64,000 nucleotides of DNA from DASZRZ01 sp963732925 (GTDB lineage Bacteria; Acidobacteriota; Terriglobia; Terriglobales; Acidobacteriaceae), in contig CAVTBJ010000002.1 in the NCBI GenBank assembly GCA_963732925.1, positions 62,001 to 126,000 on the forward strand, read 5' to 3'. A program made the position numbers and the translations under genes. Shown here piece by piece: positions 45,586-55,352 of this stretch. A model generated the notes under the pieces. The model was given only the letters and a program-made list of their open reading frames with translations, was not told the DNA's origin and ran no database searches. How positions within the stretch are numbered: position 1 is the first letter of the stretch; each line of letters starts with the position of its first letter.

Positions 45586-47238
45586 ATGGCCTTGGAATCT
45601 CCGGCTGCCGAACCGAAGGCGACCTTCCTGCGCCGTCTTTTCCGAATCTTGCGGCCTTCCCACGTGCACAGCCCGTTTTCCGCGACCCTTCTGCTGATGG
45701 GCGCGATCATGGCTTCGCGCGTGATCGGCTACGTGCGCGAGGCTTACATCGCATACGCCTTCGGCGCGGGACCGCAAACCGATGCTTACGTCGCCGCTTT
45801 CACCCTCCCGGACTGGCTGAACTATCTGGTCGCGGGCGGCACGGCTTCGATTACTTTTATTTCCATCTTCACTCGCTTCCTGGCGGAGAAGCGCGAGGCC
45901 GAAGCGGAAAAGACCTTCTCGGTCATCATCACGGTCATGACAACCGTGCTGAGCGTGGGCGTCATCCTGGTCGCGATCTATGCCAGGCCGATTGAAAACC
46001 TCATCTTCCCGCATTTCTCTCCCCAGCAACTGGAGCTCTGTGTCTTTCTCACGCGCATTCTGCTTCCAGCGCAGATCTTCTTTTACGTGGGCGGAGTCGT
46101 CTCCGCGGTGCTGCTCTCGCGACGGCTGTTCCTCATTCCGGCGCTCGGCCCTCTGCTCTACAACGTCTTTATCATCCTGGGCGGCCTCTTCCTGGGGGCG
46201 CGCATGGGGGTGGCCGGGCTTGCGGTCGGCGCCGTCGCCGGAGCTTTCGTGGGACCGTTCCTGGTCAATGCCATTGGCGCGGGCCGCACGGGAATCCGTT
46301 ACCACTTCAATTTCGATGTGCGCGATCCCGCATTCCGCGAGTGGGTAAAGCTCTCGATTCCGCTGATGCTGGGAGTCTCGCTGGCCACGGCGGATGACTG
46401 GATTTTGCGCTATTTCGCCTCCGGCCAAGCCGGCGCCATCACGCGGCTGAACTATGCCAAGCGCCTGATCGCCGTTCCCATCGCGGTGCTGGGACAGGCT
46501 GCGGGACAGGCCTCGCTGCCCTTCTTTGCGCGGCTGTGGGGGCAAAGCCGTTTGCGGGAGTTTGCCGCTTCGGTGAATGCTTCCATCTACCGCATCAGCG
46601 CTGCGTCCTTCCTGGCCACCGCCTGGATGATGGCCGCCGCTCTGCCCATCGTGGATCTGGTGTACCGCCGGGGACGCTTCGAGCTCTCCGATTCCCGGCA
46701 GACGGCGGTGTTTTTCTTCTGGTTCGCCATTTCGCTGGCGTTATGGTCGACCCAGGCGCTCTACTCGCGCGCCTTTTACGCGGCCGGTAATACTCTGGCC
46801 CCAATGATAGCGGCCACGGTGGTCACGGCCCTGTCGTTGCCCATCTACTGGGAGCTGTTTCACCGCCTCTCCACCACCGGCCTGGCCATTGCTTCCGACC
46901 TGGGCATTGCCGCCAATACATTGGTGCTGGCGTTCTTACTGGACCGCCAGAGACTGGTTTCTGTCGCGGACCTTCCCTGGGGAGAAATAGGCAAAGCGGC
47001 ATTGACGGCCCTGATCGCCGGAGGGCTTGCGTTCCGGGTAAGCGCGCTGGTCCCGGTGAACCATTCGAAACTCACCAGCCTGGAGTCTCTGGCGTTAGCA
47101 AGCATCACCTGGGCGGCTGCGGTTGCCTCCGGGCTGTGGATGACCCGTTCCCACCTGCTTTCCGATCTGCGGCGCAGAAAGCACACCCCCGCGTCCGCCG
47201 CCGAAGGAACCAAGTTGGGAGTGAAGCTGGAGCCATAG
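45586..47238 (+). CDS. murJ: Lipid II flippase MurJ (MviN)
   Basis: Flips lipid II across the inner membrane for peptidoglycan synthesis. 550 residues and about 14 helices. Typical segments: MGAIMASRVIGYVREAYIAYAFG, TDAYVAAFTLPDWLNYL, GGTASITFISIFTRFL, and LSTQALYSRAFYAAGNTLAPM-like sequence near the middle helices. The start is ATG 45586. The upstream in-frame extension to 45508 has no RBS and is rejected. It ends with a charged Arg/Lys tail. Confidence 0.93.
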   Translation: MALESPAAEPKATFLRRLFRILRPSHVHSPFSATLLLMGAIMASRVIGYVREAYIAYAFGAGPQTDAYVAAFTLPDWLNYLVAGGTASITFISIFTRFLAEKREAEAEKTFSVIITVMTTVLSVGVILVAIYARPIENLIFPHFSPQQLELCVFLTRILLPAQIFFYVGGVVSAVLLSRRLFLIPALGPLLYNVFIILGGLFLGARMGVAGLAVGAVAGAFVGPFLVNAIGAGRTGIRYHFNFDVRDPAFREWVKLSIPLMLGVSLATADDWILRYFASGQAGAITRLNYAKRLIAVPIAVLGQAAGQASLPFFARLWGQSRLREFAASVNASIYRISAASFLATAWMMAAALPIVDLVYRRGRFELSDSRQTAVFFFWFAISLALWSTQALYSRAFYAAGNTLAPMIAATVVTALSLPIYWELFHRLSTTGLAIASDLGIAANTLVLAFLLDRQRLVSVADLPWGEIGKAALTALIAGGLAFRVSALVPVNHSKLTSLESLALASITWAAAVASGLWMTRSHLLSDLRRRKHTPASAAEGTKLGVKLEP

Positions 47239-47282
47239 GGCTCGAGAGAACCGCAAAGTACGCAGTGGCGCGGAGAAGTTCT

Positions 47283-47327
47283 GATTGACGATTGCGAATT
47301 CTGGACGATTGCTGAATTCTTGACGAA
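47283..47327. repeat. Short direct repeat
   Basis: TTGACGATTGCGAATTC, TGGACGATTGCTGAATTC and a partial third copy TTGACGAAT lie head to tail in the spacer between murJ and a small gene. Copy length is about 17-18 bases. It could be a protein-binding site or chance. Function unknown. Confidence 0.5.
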
Positions 47328-47380
47328 TGACCGCGGATGCGCACATCAGGCCGGCACGATCGCCCGCAGGAAGACCGGGC

Positions 47381-47584
47381 CTAGCTCACGATCCGCATCT
47401 GCTGCCAGTCGTAGTTGAACTTCCTGCCGCATTCCAAACAAACCACGTAGTGGCTGGCAGACGGACCGGGCTTTTCCCAATCGCTGGAAGCGGACGAGGA
47501 GCGCGGGCTGGCCGCGGTAAATGGTTGCGAGGTATTGCGATGATTGCAGCGAATGCGGAGAATTTGAAGCAGCTTTTCCAGCAC
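47381..47584 (-). CDS. Small zinc-ribbon protein
   Basis: 67 residues. A C-x-H pair near the N-terminus (RIRCNHRN) and CLEC near the C-terminus (HYVVCLECGRKFNYDWQQMR) suggest one zinc site, with a Ser/Pro linker between them. Small proteins of this shape are common in Acidobacteriota (from memory; I cannot check). Function unknown. The start at 47584 is the first in-frame ATG and there is no strong RBS, so confidence is moderate. Confidence 0.55.
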   Translation of the reverse strand: MLEKLLQILRIRCNHRNTSQPFTAASPRSSSASSDWEKPGPSASHYVVCLECGRKFNYDWQQMRIVS

Positions 47585-47694
47585 GAAGAGTTCCCTACAG
47601 ATTACGAAAACGCTGAAGATCAGCGCAGGCTCCGGTTGCCTGACCCGGAGCCCGCCACGAAGTCTGCAAACAGTACGGAAAACTGCTACCCCGG

Positions 47695-48222
47695 TCAGGC
47701 GCGGGCCGAAGCCGCTGCCGCCGCCGTTTCCATCGGGGTTTCCTTGGCCTCTCCATTCGCCTTCTGGCCCGGCTTGCGGATGTCGATCCCGCCCTTGAAG
47801 AACGCGCCGTCCTCAATCGAGATGCGCTGGGCAATCACGTCGCCGGTCAGCGAGCCCTCATTGCGGATATCCACGCGGTCGCTGGCCTGGAGATTGCCGC
47901 GGACTTTGCCGATCACCACGATCTCGCGGGCAGTGATGTTGGCGTTGACCACGCCATTGCGGCCGACGGTGACCCGGTTTCCCGGAAGGTTGATGGAGCC
48001 TTCCACCCGGCCATCAATGTAAAGCGATTCTGAACCGGTCACCTCACCCTTGATGACCAGCGATTTGCCGATGGTCGCCTGATCGGCGGAGTTGACGGCA
48101 GCGTTGCGCGGAGCAGCGGCCGGGATGGGCTCGACCGCGGCGGGCGCGCTGGAGACGCTCGGACGCTGCGGTTCAGGGCTCGGAGACGGAGTCGAAGAAG
48201 GTTGGTTCGTGGGCTTCCACAT
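47695..48222 (-). CDS. Bactofilin
   Basis: Polymer-forming cytoskeletal protein of 175 residues. A disordered Pro/Ser/Ala-rich N-terminus (about 45 residues) is followed by the bactofilin beta-helix: IGKSLVIKGEVTGSESLYIDG, RVEGSINLPGNRVTVG, NGVVNANITAREIVVIGKVRG, and RVDIRNEGSLTGDVIAQRISIEDGAFF (read in pieces). It ends with an Ala-rich tail. Bactofilins organise cell-shape or polar machinery. No M23 peptidase partner is adjacent. The start is ATG 48222. Confidence 0.92.
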   Translation of the reverse strand: MWKPTNQPSSTPSPSPEPQRPSVSSAPAAVEPIPAAAPRNAAVNSADQATIGKSLVIKGEVTGSESLYIDGRVEGSINLPGNRVTVGRNGVVNANITAREIVVIGKVRGNLQASDRVDIRNEGSLTGDVIAQRISIEDGAFFKGGIDIRKPGQKANGEAKETPMETAAAAASARA

Positions 48223-48774
48223 GCGAGTCGAAATCCTTTCGTCGTTGGGGGATCTGGTTCTGCCGTCACCCCCTGGCGGCCAACTTTCACCTCCGTGGGA
48301 GCAGAAAACCGCCTTCCGCGCTTCCGACCCACGCCAGAGGAGATGCTGAAAACTTTTGTAGCACAGTTTCCCTGTGGAAACCGTGCAAAAGGAAATGTTG
48401 CTGCGGTATTAATCTTGCTACTCCCGCGTGGCTTCTTATATCCGGCAAACACCCTAAAGTCCAAACTCCAAGGTCTTGCTCCTTTTGGGCCACAGGGGCA
48501 ATGGTCCTTTGTGGAGGCCCGCCGGCTCCGCTGAATCGTGCTCATCCCTGGGCTTGCATCACGGGCAAGAAGGCAGTCAGGTTTTGTCTCCTCATCTGTG
48601 AGCGCGATCAACTCTTCTCTACGCCAAAGAAGGTGAAATGCCAGCCTCTTCAACTCTCTTCAACGATTGAGCAAACGCGGTCCGCCCTATTCCGCATCGC
48701 ACCTAATTGTCGGGACGCCAGATCGCTCCCGGCAGCAGGAAAGCAAACACTCATAGTTTTCATGTCGGACAACG
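48223..48774. other. Gene-free divergent spacer
   Basis: About 550 bases between the divergent bactofilin and enolase-superfamily genes. A plus-strand open frame from 48501 has poor composition and no RBS, and it overlaps the enolase gene, so I reject it. An imperfect inverted pair, CACAGTTTCCCTG with GGAAACCGTG, lies near 48362-48384. I recognise no riboswitch or RNA gene. Promoters for both flanking genes must lie here. Confidence 0.4.
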
Positions 48775-49884
48775 ATGCATATTTCTCGCTTTCCAGATTG
48801 GCCGTCGATCAGGTCCCTGAAAGTCACTGCTTTCACCCTGCCTACCGACGATCCCGAATGTGACGGCACCCTTGAGTGGGATTCCACCACGATGGTTCTG
48901 GTGGAGGCGACGGCCGGCGGCAAAACCGGCATCGGCTACACCTACGGCGATCGCAGCCTGGCGGAGTTTGTGCACCGCAAGCTTGCACCGCTGATTCAGG
49001 GGCGCGACGCCATGGACATCCCCGGAGCATGGGAAGCCATGGTACAGGCCATCCGCAATGATGGACGTCCCGGACTTTGCTCCATGGCGATTGCGGCCGT
49101 GGATTCCGCCTTATGGGACCTGAAGGCGCGCTTACTCGACCTGCCGCTGGCCAAGCTTCTGGGCATGGCGCGGCCGTCCGTGACGGTTTATGGAAGCGGA
49201 GGCTTTACGTCCTACTCCGATTCGCAATTGCAAAACCAGCTCAGCGGATGGGTCCGCCAAGGCATTTCCCGCGTCAAGATGAAAGTCGGCCGCGAGCCGG
49301 AGCGAGACGGGGTTCGCGTACGGTTGGCGCGAGAAGCTATCGGCCCGGAAGCAGAGTTGTTCGTCGATGCCAACGGCGCCTATTCCCGCAAGCAGGCGCT
49401 AGCCATGGCCGAACTCTTCTCCGACTTCCATGTGAGCTGGTTCGAGGAACCGGTTTCCTCCGACGACCTGGAGGGCTTGCGGCTCATGCGCAATCGCGCG
49501 CCCGCCGGGATGGACATTGCCGCCGGCGAGTACGGTTATGACCTGACCTATTTCCGTCACATGCTGGAGGCCGAGGCGGTCGACGTGCTTCAGGCCGATG
49601 CTACCCGCTGTGGCGGCATCACCGGATTTCTTCACGCTTCCAGCCTGACGGCGGCCCGGAGCATGCCGTTTTCCGCTCACACGGCGCCGAGTCTGCATCT
49701 GCACGCTTGCTGCACGGCGCCTCATATGCACTTCATCGAGTATTTTCACGATCACGTGCGCATCGAATCCATGCTGTTCGACGGCGTTGTAGCGCCAGTT
49801 AACGGCCAGCTCACTCCGGATCTGTCCCGGCCTGGCATGGGCCTGGAGCTCAAACGCGCGGATGCTGCCCGCTATGCAGCCTGA
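48775..49884 (+). CDS. Mandelate racemase/enolase-superfamily enzyme
   Basis: Mg-dependent sugar-acid dehydratase or epimerase-type enzyme of 369 residues. N-terminal capping domain (SLKVTAFTLPTDDPECDGTL), then the barrel: catalytic K-x-K in SRVKMKVGREPE, metal ligands in FVDANGAYSR (Asp), WFEEPVSSDDL (Glu) and DIAAGEYGYD (Glu), and SAHTAPSLHLHAC with the general-base His. Substrate unknown. The FAD/Fe-S dehydrogenase gene starts 12 bases after its stop, which suggests an acid-sugar or hydroxy-acid pathway. Start at ATG 48775, with a weak RBS. Confidence 0.88.
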   Translation: MHISRFPDWPSIRSLKVTAFTLPTDDPECDGTLEWDSTTMVLVEATAGGKTGIGYTYGDRSLAEFVHRKLAPLIQGRDAMDIPGAWEAMVQAIRNDGRPGLCSMAIAAVDSALWDLKARLLDLPLAKLLGMARPSVTVYGSGGFTSYSDSQLQNQLSGWVRQGISRVKMKVGREPERDGVRVRLAREAIGPEAELFVDANGAYSRKQALAMAELFSDFHVSWFEEPVSSDDLEGLRLMRNRAPAGMDIAAGEYGYDLTYFRHMLEAEAVDVLQADATRCGGITGFLHASSLTAARSMPFSAHTAPSLHLHACCTAPHMHFIEYFHDHVRIESMLFDGVVAPVNGQLTPDLSRPGMGLELKRADAARYAA

Positions 49885-49896
49885 GGGGATCTTTGC

Positions 49897-52800
49897 ATGA
49901 GTGCCTTACGCAATGTTTTGCCGATTGTCTCGCCGCAAAACCATCCCGCCAGCGACTTCCAGGAACTTGCCCGCGAACTGAATGCGCGCATTGAAGGCGA
50001 AGTGCGCTTCGACGCGGGGAGCCGCGCGATATACGCCGTGGACGCCTCCAACTACCGGCAGGTTCCCATCGGGGTGGTGATTCCCCGCAGCATTGAAGAT
50101 GTCGTGCAGACGGTCGCACTGTGTCGGCAGTATGGCGCACCTGTTCTCTCCCGCGGCGGCGGCACCAGTTTGGCCGGCCAGTGCTGCAATGTTGCTGTCG
50201 TTCTGGACTGGTCGAAGTACATGAACCATATCCTGGAAGTGAACGCGGACGCGCGCAGGGCCCGGGTTCATCCCGGCACCGTTCTCGACGATCTGCGCAA
50301 GGAGACGGAAAAGCACCACCTGACCTTCGGACCTGATCCCGCTACCCACAATCACTGCACCCTGGGAGGCATGCTGGGCAACAACTCCTGTGGCATTCAT
50401 GCCCAAATGGCGGGCAAGACGGTCGACAACACTGAAGAACTCGAAATCCTGACCTATGACGGCTTGCGCATGCGCGTCGGATGGATGACCGAGGCCGACC
50501 TCGAGATCGCTACCCGCCAGGAAGGACGCCGGGGAGAAATCTTCAGCGGGATCAAGCATCTTCGCGAGCGTTACTCCAATCTGATCCGTGAGCGCTATCC
50601 CAAGATCCCGCGGCGCGTTTCGGGCTATAACCTGGACCAGCTTCTTCCAGATGAAAATGGCCGCTTCAATCTCGCACGCGCCCTGGTCGGCTCGGAAGGA
50701 ACGCTGGTCACGATTCTCGAGGCCCGGCTGCACCTCGTTCACAGCCCGTCCCATCGCACCCTGGTCGTCTTAGGATACCCGGACATCTACGAGGCCGCGG
50801 ACCATGTTCCCGAAATTCTGCAATTCAAGCCCATTGGCTTCGAAGGCATCGACTACCGCCTGGTGGCAAACATCAAGAAAAAGGGTCTTCATGCGAAGTA
50901 TTTGAACCTGCTTCCCGACGGAGAAGGATGGCTGCTGGTTGAATTCGGCGGCGACACCCAAGAGGAAGCCGATGCTCACGGGAAGCGGATGATCGAGGAA
51001 CTCGGCCGCCGTCCTTCTCCGCCTAACATGAAGCTCTACGAAGACAAGGAAGAAGAGGAGCACGTGTGGGAGACCCGCGAGTCCGGCCTGGGTGCAACCG
51101 CCTTCGTTCCCGGTGAGCCCACTACGTGGCCGGGATGGGAAGACTCGGCGGTTGCTCCGGACAAGCTCGGCGGATACCTGCGAGACCTGTGCAAGCTTTA
51201 TGAAAAATATGAATACCACGGCTCTCTGTATGGACACTTCGGCATGGGCTGCATCCATAGCCGCATTAATTTCGATCTGACCAGTGAACCGGGAGTGCGT
51301 AAGTTTCGTTCCTTTATCGACGAGGCCAGCTCTCTGGTGGTCAGCTATGGAGGCTCTCTCTCTGGCGAGCATGGAGATGGTCAGTCGCGCGCGGAATTCC
51401 TGGGCAAAATGTTCGGCCCGGAGCTGGTGAAAGCCTTTGGCGAGTTCAAGGCCATTTGGGATCCCGAAGGCAAAATGAACCCCGGCAAGGTTGTGGATCC
51501 TCACCGAGTGGACCAGAACCTGCGCTTGGGAGCCGACTACAACCCCTGGCAGCCCAAGACTCATTTTCGATTCCCGGACGATCACGGCAGCTTTGCTCAC
51601 GCCACGATCCGCTGCGTGGGAGTTGGGAAGTGCCGGCGGGAAGAGGGCCGTGCCGGAAACAACACCATGTGCCCCAGCTACATGGTGACGCGCGAGGAGA
51701 AACACACGACGCGCGGCCGCGCCCATCTGCTCTGGGAGATGCTCCAAGGCGACCCCATTCGCAACGGCTGGCGGGATGAAAATGTCAAAGAAGCTCTGGA
51801 CCTTTGTCTCGCCTGCAAAGGTTGCAAAGGTGACTGCCCGGTCAACGTAGATCATCGCAACCTACAAGGCCGAATTTTTGTCCCACTACTGGGATGGACA
51901 TCTGCGGCCCAGGTACGCGTATGCCTTTGGCCTGATCGATCAGTGGTCGCGGCTTGCTTCGCTCTGGCCCGGCCTGGTCAACCTGTTGACCCAAACTCCC
52001 GGCGTGAGCACGCTAGCCAAGCTGGCGGCTGGCATGCCGCTGGAGCGCGAAATTCCGGAATTCGCGCCGCAAACCTTCCAGCGCTGGTTCCGCGAACACA
52101 GGAGCGGTCGCAGCGGCGGAAATGGCAGCGTCCTTCTTTGGCCCGACACCTTCAACAACCATTTCTTCCCTGAAACGGCGCAGGGCGCTACTCGTGTGCT
52201 GGAGAATGCCGGCTTCGAGGTGACTGTCCCGAAAGGTCATTTTTGCTGCGGAAGGCCCCTCTACGATTACGGCATGCTGGATTTGGCCAAGGACTACCTG
52301 CGCGGAATTATGCTCAAGCTGCGGCCGCAAATCGAGGCCGGCATCCCGTTCGTGGTTCTGGAACCGAGTTGCGCCTCTGTTTTCCGCGACGAACTTCATG
52401 GGCTGTTTCCGGACGAGCCGCTGGCCGAGAAACTCCGGAAACAGACCTTTCTGTTCAGTGAATTTCTGGAACAGAGAGCTCAAAATTACGAGCTTCCCCA
52501 ACTCCCGCGCAAGGCCTTGGTTCAGGGACACTGCCATCAGAAATCGATTCTGAACTTCGACAGCGAGAAATCAGTTTTGAAAAAAATGGGCCTCAATGCC
52601 GCGATCCCACCAACCGGATGCTGCGGCATGGCGGGCTCGTTTGGGTTCGAGAAAGATAAATACGGCATCTCGGTCGCGGTAGGCGAGCGCATGCTGTTGC
52701 CGGCAGTGCGACAGGCCCCACTCTCGACCATGGTCCTCGCCGACGGCTTCAGCTGCCGGGAACAGATCAAGCAGCAGACAGGCCGGCGGGGTCTGCACCT

Positions 52801-52990
52801 GGCGGAGGTCATCGATATGGCCAGCAAAGGCGAGCAGCAGTTTCCGTTCATCTATCCGGAAGCCAAAATCACCGCCACTCTCAACGCAGCGCGACGGCGT
52901 TCGCGGTGGCGCGCCGCCGGCATCCTGGCAGCGATTGCCGCCGCTGGTCTGGCCCTGGCCGGGTATGCCATTACGGGCAGCAAGCATTGA
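49897..52990 (+). CDS. FAD-linked, Fe-S dehydrogenase of the YdiJ/GlcD-GlcF fusion type (one apparent frameshift)
   Basis: About 1030 residues. FAD-binding domain (IPRSIEDVVQTVALCRQYGA, SRGGGTSLAGQC, LGGMLGNNSCGIHA), then the FAD-oxidase C-terminal domain. Two Fe-S motifs follow (RCVGVGKCRREEG and CLACKGCKGDCPVNVD), and then two cysteine-rich CCG modules (CCGRPLYDYGMLD, CCGMAGSFGFEK). The frame breaks near 51851-51854: removing one base joins CPVNVDIATYKAEFLSHYW. Length and order match E. coli YdiJ, a D-2-hydroxyglutarate dehydrogenase. The actual 2-hydroxy-acid is unknown. Unusually, the last 25 residues form a membrane helix (AAGILAAIAAAGLALAGYAI), which may anchor it. Confidence 0.9.
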
Positions 52991-53004
52991 AAGACGGAGG
53001 AACC

Positions 53005-53385
53005 ATGGGCAAAGCCATCGGAGCACGAGAGTGGGTGATTGCGGATGGGTACATTCCCGGGAGGAGCCACGGGCCGGAGCCGCAGATGTTGAGCCACGAA
53101 ACCGTATGCCTGCTCAACACCTCCGACCAGGACGCGCACATAGAGATCACTATCCACTATTCCGACCATGAGCCGGTGGGGCCATATCGCGTCACCGTTC
53201 CCGCGCGGCGTACCATGCATCTTCGTTTCAACGACCTGAACGATCCCGAACCAATTCCGCGGGACAAAGACTATGCCAGCGTAATTCGCTCGGACGTGCC
53301 CGTCGTGGCGCAGCATACCCGTCTGGACTCGCGCCAGGCGGAGAACGCGCTCATGACATCGATCGCCTATCCAGGTGCCGCGTGA
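53005..53385 (+). CDS. ASRT-family (sensory rhodopsin transducer-like) small-molecule binding protein
   Basis: 126 residues matching the Anabaena sensory rhodopsin transducer family (PF07100) nearly end to end: IADGYIPGRSHGPEPQMLSH, TVCLLNTSDQDAHIEITIHY, PYRVTVPARRTMHLRFNDLN, HTRLDSRQAENALMTSIAYP. The family forms beta-sandwich tetramers, and many members occur beside sugar-metabolism genes rather than opsins. The rest of the window encodes no rhodopsin, so a ligand-binding or sensing role in the surrounding oxidation cluster is more likely (inference). It starts at ATG 53005 with GGAGG upstream, 14 bases after the FAD enzyme stop. Confidence 0.92.
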   Translation: MGKAIGAREWVIADGYIPGRSHGPEPQMLSHETVCLLNTSDQDAHIEITIHYSDHEPVGPYRVTVPARRTMHLRFNDLNDPEPIPRDKDYASVIRSDVPVVAQHTRLDSRQAENALMTSIAYPGAA

Positions 53386-53526
53386 AAATCCCAGCACAAG
53401 GCGCCCCTTCCGGAACCAGTTCCGGCCAAACGCGCTCGCGAATCAGGCTTGCTTCGCGGTGCACGCTGGCGGAAGTTGACGCAGCTCACAGCTAGCGACT
53501 TCCACTCACGAGAGGAGAGCTTATTC

Positions 53527-55278
53527 ATGACCGCTGCAGACGTTCTCATTGACACACTGTTGGACTGGGATGTTGAGGTCATCTTCGGACTTCCGGGCGA
53601 TGGCATTAACGGCATCTTTGAATCCCTTCGCCAGCGGCAGGACAAGCTCAAATTTGTGCAGGTTCGGCACGAAGAAGCGGCAGCCTTCATGGCCACCGGC
53701 TATGCCAAGGTGACGGGAAAACTGGGGGTGTGCCTTGCTACCTCCGGACCGGGAGGCATTCACCTGCTGAACGGCCTCTATGATGCGAAGATGGACGGCG
53801 TTCCCGTTCTGGCGATTACCGGCATGACGTTTCATGATCTTCTGAACACGCACGCACAGCAGGATGTTGAGCTCGACAAGCTCTTCATGGACGTCTGCAT
53901 CTACAACACCCGCGTTATGGGGCCGGCGCATGTGGAAAACGTGACGCAGCTTGCCTGCCGCACTGCGCTCTCCTACCGCGGAGTGGCCCACATCACCATT
54001 CCCAAGGACATCCAGGAACAGAAGCTCGACAACGCGCACCGTTCGCGCCGGAACAAGCCGGGCCACACCTCCAACGTGTACGCCGAGGGCTCGAAGGTGC
54101 CCACGGACGCCTCCCTGCGTCAGGCCGCGCAGCTCATCAACGAAGAAGGCAACGACATCGTGATCCTGGCGGGACAGGGGGCGCTCGACGCCACCGATGA
54201 ACTCGAGCAACTGGCCGAAACTCTCGGCGCACCGATTATCAAAGCCTTGTTGGGAAAAGCTTGCGTTCCCGATGACAGCCCGTACACTACCGGCGGCATC
54301 GGCCTGCTGGGCACTGCGCCCTCGCAAAATGCCATGAACAACTGCAAGACGCTGATCACCGTTGGCAGTTCTTTCCCCTACATTTCGTTTTATCCGAAAC
54401 CAGGGCAGGCCAAGTGCGTGCAGATCGATCGCAATCCTGGCCGCATAGGGCTTCGTTACCCGGTCGATGTAGGCCTCGTGGGTGACAGCAAGAAAACGCT
54501 GCAGTTGCTCCTGCCCATGCTCGAGCGCAAGGAGAACCGCAAGTTTCTGCAGACCGCGCAAAAAGAGATGAAGAGCTGGTGGGAGTACATGGATGATCTC
54601 TCCCACAGTATCAAAAAGCCCATGAAACCGCAGGTTGTAGCTGCCGAACTGAACAAGCATCTGCGGGAGGACGCCATTACAACATGCGACAGCGGCACTA
54701 TCGCCACCTGGTGGGCGCGGCACATCATAGCGAAGCGCGGCCAGTTTCATACCTTGTCGGGCAACCTTGCGACCATGGCTCCCGGACTGCCCTATGCGAT
54801 TGCGGCCCAGGTTGCGTATCCCAACCGACAAGTCGTTGCCTTCGTCGGCGATGGCGGCTTCAGCATGCTTATGGCGGAGATGGCTACGGCGGTCAAGTAC
54901 GACCTGCCCATCAAGGTTGTGCTCATAAAGAACAACTACCTCGGCCAGATCAAATGGGAACAGATGGTGATGGAGGGCAATCCGGAATTTGGAGTGCAGT
55001 TGCAGCCCATTGACTTTGCACAAATCGCGCACGCTTGCGGCGCCGTTGGGTACACCGTGGAAGACCCGAAAGACTGCGGCGATGTGATGCAGAAGTTCCT
55101 CAATGCTCCCGGCCCGGCGGTGCTCCAGGCCGTGGTGGATCCGTTCACCGCTCCACTGCCTGGCAACATTCGCGCCAATCAGGCTCTGAAGTTCGCCGAG
55201 TCCATTGCGCGTGGCGAGGAAGATCCCGTGGAGATCATGAAGGAAGCGTTCCGCGACAAGGCACGCCAGATCATCTGA
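53527..55278 (+). CDS. TPP-dependent pyruvate oxidase/dehydrogenase (PoxB-like)
   Basis: ThDP enzyme of 583 residues in the acetolactate synthase/pyruvate oxidase family. The catalytic Glu lies in VQVRHEEAAAFMATGYAK, followed by VCLATSGPGGIHLLNGLYDA. A middle FAD-type domain follows (VILAGQGALDATDELEQLA). The ThDP motif is FVGDGGFSMLMAEMATAVKY with NNYLGQIKWEQM. The C-terminal tail VEIMKEAFRDKARQII may be amphipathic, as in membrane-binding PoxB. Pyruvate to acetate plus CO2 with quinone is most likely, but acetolactate synthase-like or other 2-keto acid use cannot be excluded. Confidence 0.88.
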   Translation: MTAADVLIDTLLDWDVEVIFGLPGDGINGIFESLRQRQDKLKFVQVRHEEAAAFMATGYAKVTGKLGVCLATSGPGGIHLLNGLYDAKMDGVPVLAITGMTFHDLLNTHAQQDVELDKLFMDVCIYNTRVMGPAHVENVTQLACRTALSYRGVAHITIPKDIQEQKLDNAHRSRRNKPGHTSNVYAEGSKVPTDASLRQAAQLINEEGNDIVILAGQGALDATDELEQLAETLGAPIIKALLGKACVPDDSPYTTGGIGLLGTAPSQNAMNNCKTLITVGSSFPYISFYPKPGQAKCVQIDRNPGRIGLRYPVDVGLVGDSKKTLQLLLPMLERKENRKFLQTAQKEMKSWWEYMDDLSHSIKKPMKPQVVAAELNKHLREDAITTCDSGTIATWWARHIIAKRGQFHTLSGNLATMAPGLPYAIAAQVAYPNRQVVAFVGDGGFSMLMAEMATAVKYDLPIKVVLIKNNYLGQIKWEQMVMEGNPEFGVQLQPIDFAQIAHACGAVGYTVEDPKDCGDVMQKFLNAPGPAVLQAVVDPFTAPLPGNIRANQALKFAESIARGEEDPVEIMKEAFRDKARQII

Positions 55279-55313
55279 TGATCGGTCTGTCTGAAGAATA
55301 AGGCGCTAAAAAA

Positions 55314-55342
55314 CAGGGTGCCCACACACTCAGGGCACCCTG
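55314..55342. terminator. Bidirectional intrinsic terminator
   Basis: A perfect 10-bp stem CAGGGTGCCC / GGGCACCCTG with a nine-base loop. On the plus strand the tail is ATTCTTTG (weak), after the TPP gene stop at 55278. On the minus strand it is TTTTTTAGC (good), after the membrane-protein gene that stops at 55353. Confidence 0.85.
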
Positions 55343-55352
55343 ATTCTTTGCC

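Noticed and set aside
48501..48863. A 120-residue plus-strand open frame before the enolase gene.
   Set aside because: No RBS, odd composition, and it overlaps the well supported enolase-superfamily start in another frame.
53005..53385. A light-sensing system based on the ASRT homologue.
   Set aside because: No rhodopsin or carotenoid/retinal synthesis gene occurs in the window. The family is widespread without opsins.
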